The notes under the pieces: generated by a model
Databases searched by the model: none
What the model was told of the DNA's origin: nothing
The model's input: the letters and a program-made list of their open reading frames with translations, nothing else
DNA from: an uncultured Gemmiger sp.
GTDB lineage: Bacteria > Bacillota > Clostridia > Oscillospirales > Ruminococcaceae
DNA: 32,014 nt
Assembly (NCBI GenBank): GCA_947631565.1
Contig: CANRLV010000023.1
Coordinates: forward strand, 1-32,014
Reading direction: 5' to 3'
Shown here: piece by piece, positions 30,444 to 32,014 of the stretch
Position numbering within the stretch: the first letter of the stretch is position 1
How the letters are laid out: each line of letters begins with the position of its first letter
Position numbers and translations under genes: made by a program

Positions 30444-32014
30444 ATGCCACTGGAATTTTCCTCACGCAAAGAGAGCTTTGCCAACTACCACACCTACCAG
30501 ACGACCTTTGCCGGCCGTCCTTTCATCGTCGAGACCGGCAAGATGTGCGGGCTGTCCAACGCCAGCGCCATGATCCGCTACGGCGAGACCAGCGTGCTGT
30601 GCAACGTCGTGATGAGCCCCAAGCCGCGCGAGGGCGTCGATTTCTTCCCCTTAAGCGTCGAATATGAGGAAAAGCTCTACGCCGACGGCCGCATCCCCGG
30701 CAGCTTCATGCGCCGTGAGGGCCGCCCCGGCGAGCACGCCATCCTCACCTCCCGCGTCGTCGACCGCCCCATCCGGCCGCTGTTCCCGCACGAGATGCGC
30801 AACGATGTCTGCGTGACCATGACGGTCATGAGCCTTGACCCCGACTGCTCGCCCGAGATCGCCGGCATGAACGGCGCGTCCCTGTGCATCGCCATGTCCG
30901 ACATCCCGTGGAACGGCCCCATCGCCGGCGTTTCGGTCGGCCTTGTCGACGGCGAGATCGTGCTCAACCCCACCAAAGAGCAGCGCGAGGTCAGCGAGCT
31001 CAACCTGACGCTGGCCGCCAGCGAGGAAAAGATCGTCATGATCGAGGCCGCCGCCAATGAGGTGGACGAGCAGACCATGATGAAGGCCATCAAGACCGGC
31101 CACGAGGAGATCAAAAAGATGCTCGCCTTCATCGGCGGTATCGTGGCCGAGATCGGCAGACCCAAGAAAGAATTCACCCCCGTCGAGATGGACGCCGACC
31201 TGATGGCGGACATCGTCGCCAAGCACCTTGACGACTTCAAGGCCGCGATGGACACCGACGACAAGAATGTGCGCGACGCCGCCATCCTGCCGATTCTGGA
31301 CGCCATCGCCGAGGAGCACCCCGAGCTCGAGGCCGCTGACCTTGAGACCGTCAGCTACCAGATGCAGAAGAAGGTCGTGCGCGGCTGGCTGCTCAACGAC
31401 GGCAAGCGCGTGGACGGCCGCGGCATCAACGAGATCCGCCCCCTGGCCGCCGAGGTCGCGGTGCTGCCGCGCGCCCACGGCTCCGGTATGTTCACCCGCG
31501 GCCAGACCCAGGTGCTGACCGTGGCCACCCTGGGCAACGTCAAGGACGCCCAGACCATGGACGATCTGTCCGATTTACAGCAGAAGCGCTATATCCACCA
31601 CTACAACTTCCCGCCGTACTCGGTCGGCGAGGCGCGCGCCCCGCGCAGCCCCGGCCGGCGTGAGATCGGCCACGGCAACCTGGCCGAGCGCGCGCTCATC
31701 CCCGTGCTGCCCGATATGGCCGAGTTCCCCTACACCATCCGCCTGGTGTCCGAGGTCTTGAGCTCCAACGGCTCCACCTCGCAGGCCTCCATCTGCGGCT
31801 CCACGCTCGCCTTGATGGACGCCGGTGTGCCCATCAAGGCGCCGGTGGCCGGCATTTCCTGCGGTCTCATCACCGACGGCGACCCCGCCCACGGCGGCAG
31901 GTGGATGACCATGCTCGACATCCAGGGCGTCGAGGATTTCCACGGCGACATGGACTTCAAGGTCGGCGGCACCCGCCGCGGCATCACGGCCATCCAGATG
32001 GACATCAAGGTCGA
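30444..32014 (+). CDS. pnp: Polyribonucleotide nucleotidyltransferase (partial, 3' end outside)
   Basis: The first 523 codons of PNPase, the 3'-5' phosphorolytic RNA exonuclease, run off the right edge; a full-length protein is about 700 residues. ATG follows AAAGGAG (30431-30437) by 6 bases. The first RNase PH domain begins VETGKMCGLSNASAMIRYGETSVLCNV, with GRIPGSFMRREGRPGEHAILTSRVVDRPIRPLF; the alpha-helical linker lies around 230-305. The second RNase PH domain has KRVDGRGINEIRPLAAEVAVLPRAHGSGMFTRGQTQ and the catalytic-region segment GEARAPRSPGRREIGHGNLAERAL. KH and S1 domains lie beyond the window. (Stretches are seen directly in frame; the longer ones can be read from 30444.). Confidence 0.98.
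   Translation, partial: MPLEFSSRKESFANYHTYQTTFAGRPFIVETGKMCGLSNASAMIRYGETSVLCNVVMSPKPREGVDFFPLSVEYEEKLYADGRIPGSFMRREGRPGEHAILTSRVVDRPIRPLFPHEMRNDVCVTMTVMSLDPDCSPEIAGMNGASLCIAMSDIPWNGPIAGVSVGLVDGEIVLNPTKEQREVSELNLTLAASEEKIVMIEAAANEVDEQTMMKAIKTGHEEIKKMLAFIGGIVAEIGRPKKEFTPVEMDADLMADIVAKHLDDFKAAMDTDDKNVRDAAILPILDAIAEEHPELEAADLETVSYQMQKKVVRGWLLNDGKRVDGRGINEIRPLAAEVAVLPRAHGSGMFTRGQTQVLTVATLGNVKDAQTMDDLSDLQQKRYIHHYNFPPYSVGEARAPRSPGRREIGHGNLAERALIPVLPDMAEFPYTIRLVSEVLSSNGSTSQASICGSTLALMDAGVPIKAPVAGISCGLITDGDPAHGGRWMTMLDIQGVEDFHGDMDFKVGGTRRGITAIQMDIKV

Noticed and set aside
1-32014. CRISPR array, insertion sequence, prophage, rRNA or replication origin
   Set aside because: No regular repeat-spacer array, transposase, integrase, phage structural gene, rRNA signature or DnaA-box cluster was seen; dnaD/dnaC-like genes alone do not mark an origin.

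Overview
The window is a GC-rich chromosomal segment of a Gram-positive bacterium, most likely a gut-type clostridium of the Oscillospiraceae/Ruminococcaceae group (Faecalibacterium, Gemmiger, Subdoligranulum relatives). The grounds are the gene order rimP-nusA-rnpM-ylxQ-infB-rbfA-nrnA-truB-ribF-rpsO-pnp, a single-chain glycyl-tRNA synthetase, a DnaD/DnaI-type primosome pair, purine-rich Shine-Dalgarno sequences and sigma-A promoters with TATAAT boxes. The genus is inference. No phage, insertion sequence, CRISPR array or rRNA was seen.

Positions 1-3,600: a tRNA-Gln/tRNA-Pro pair on the minus strand with its own consensus promoter and terminator; a minus-strand operon of a DnaD-domain protein and a DnaC/DnaI-like helicase loader; a divergent phosphoribosyltransferase-like gene with an altered PRPP loop; and tRNA-Gly(TCC) behind a consensus promoter. 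Positions 3,673-5,641: an unrecognised membrane protein and a PD-(D/E)XK nuclease fused to an EVE/PUA-like domain. Positions 5,789-8,998: a tightly overlapping operon of an ECF sigma factor, a membrane protein, an ABC ATPase and an ABC-2 permease. Positions 9,057-11,474, minus strand: acyl carrier protein, MaoC dehydratase, short-chain reductase and GNAT acyltransferase, an acyl-modifying cassette without a ketosynthase.

Positions 11,621-21,741: tex; an HPr-like protein without the phosphorylatable histidine; two tandem LURP-one (YxjI-like) proteins; murC (minus); a small unknown gene; glyS (GlyQS type) behind a structured leader; an M29 aminopeptidase; and a polytopic GT-C-like membrane protein (minus), separated from the aminopeptidase by a 42-base palindrome.

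Positions 21,849-32,014: the transcription/translation operon. It has a promoter and hairpin leader before rimP, then nusA, rnpM, ylxQ, infB, rbfA, nrnA, truB and ribF, with several overlaps and non-ATG starts suggesting translational coupling. rpsO has its own promoter and folded leader, and pnp follows behind another folded leader and runs off the right edge. These genes act in ribosome maturation, transcription elongation and antitermination, initiation, RNA modification and RNA decay. Most of the window is core genome; the less ordinary parts are the nuclease pair, the sigma/ABC operon, the acyl cassette, the two proteins with altered active sites and the RNA leaders.
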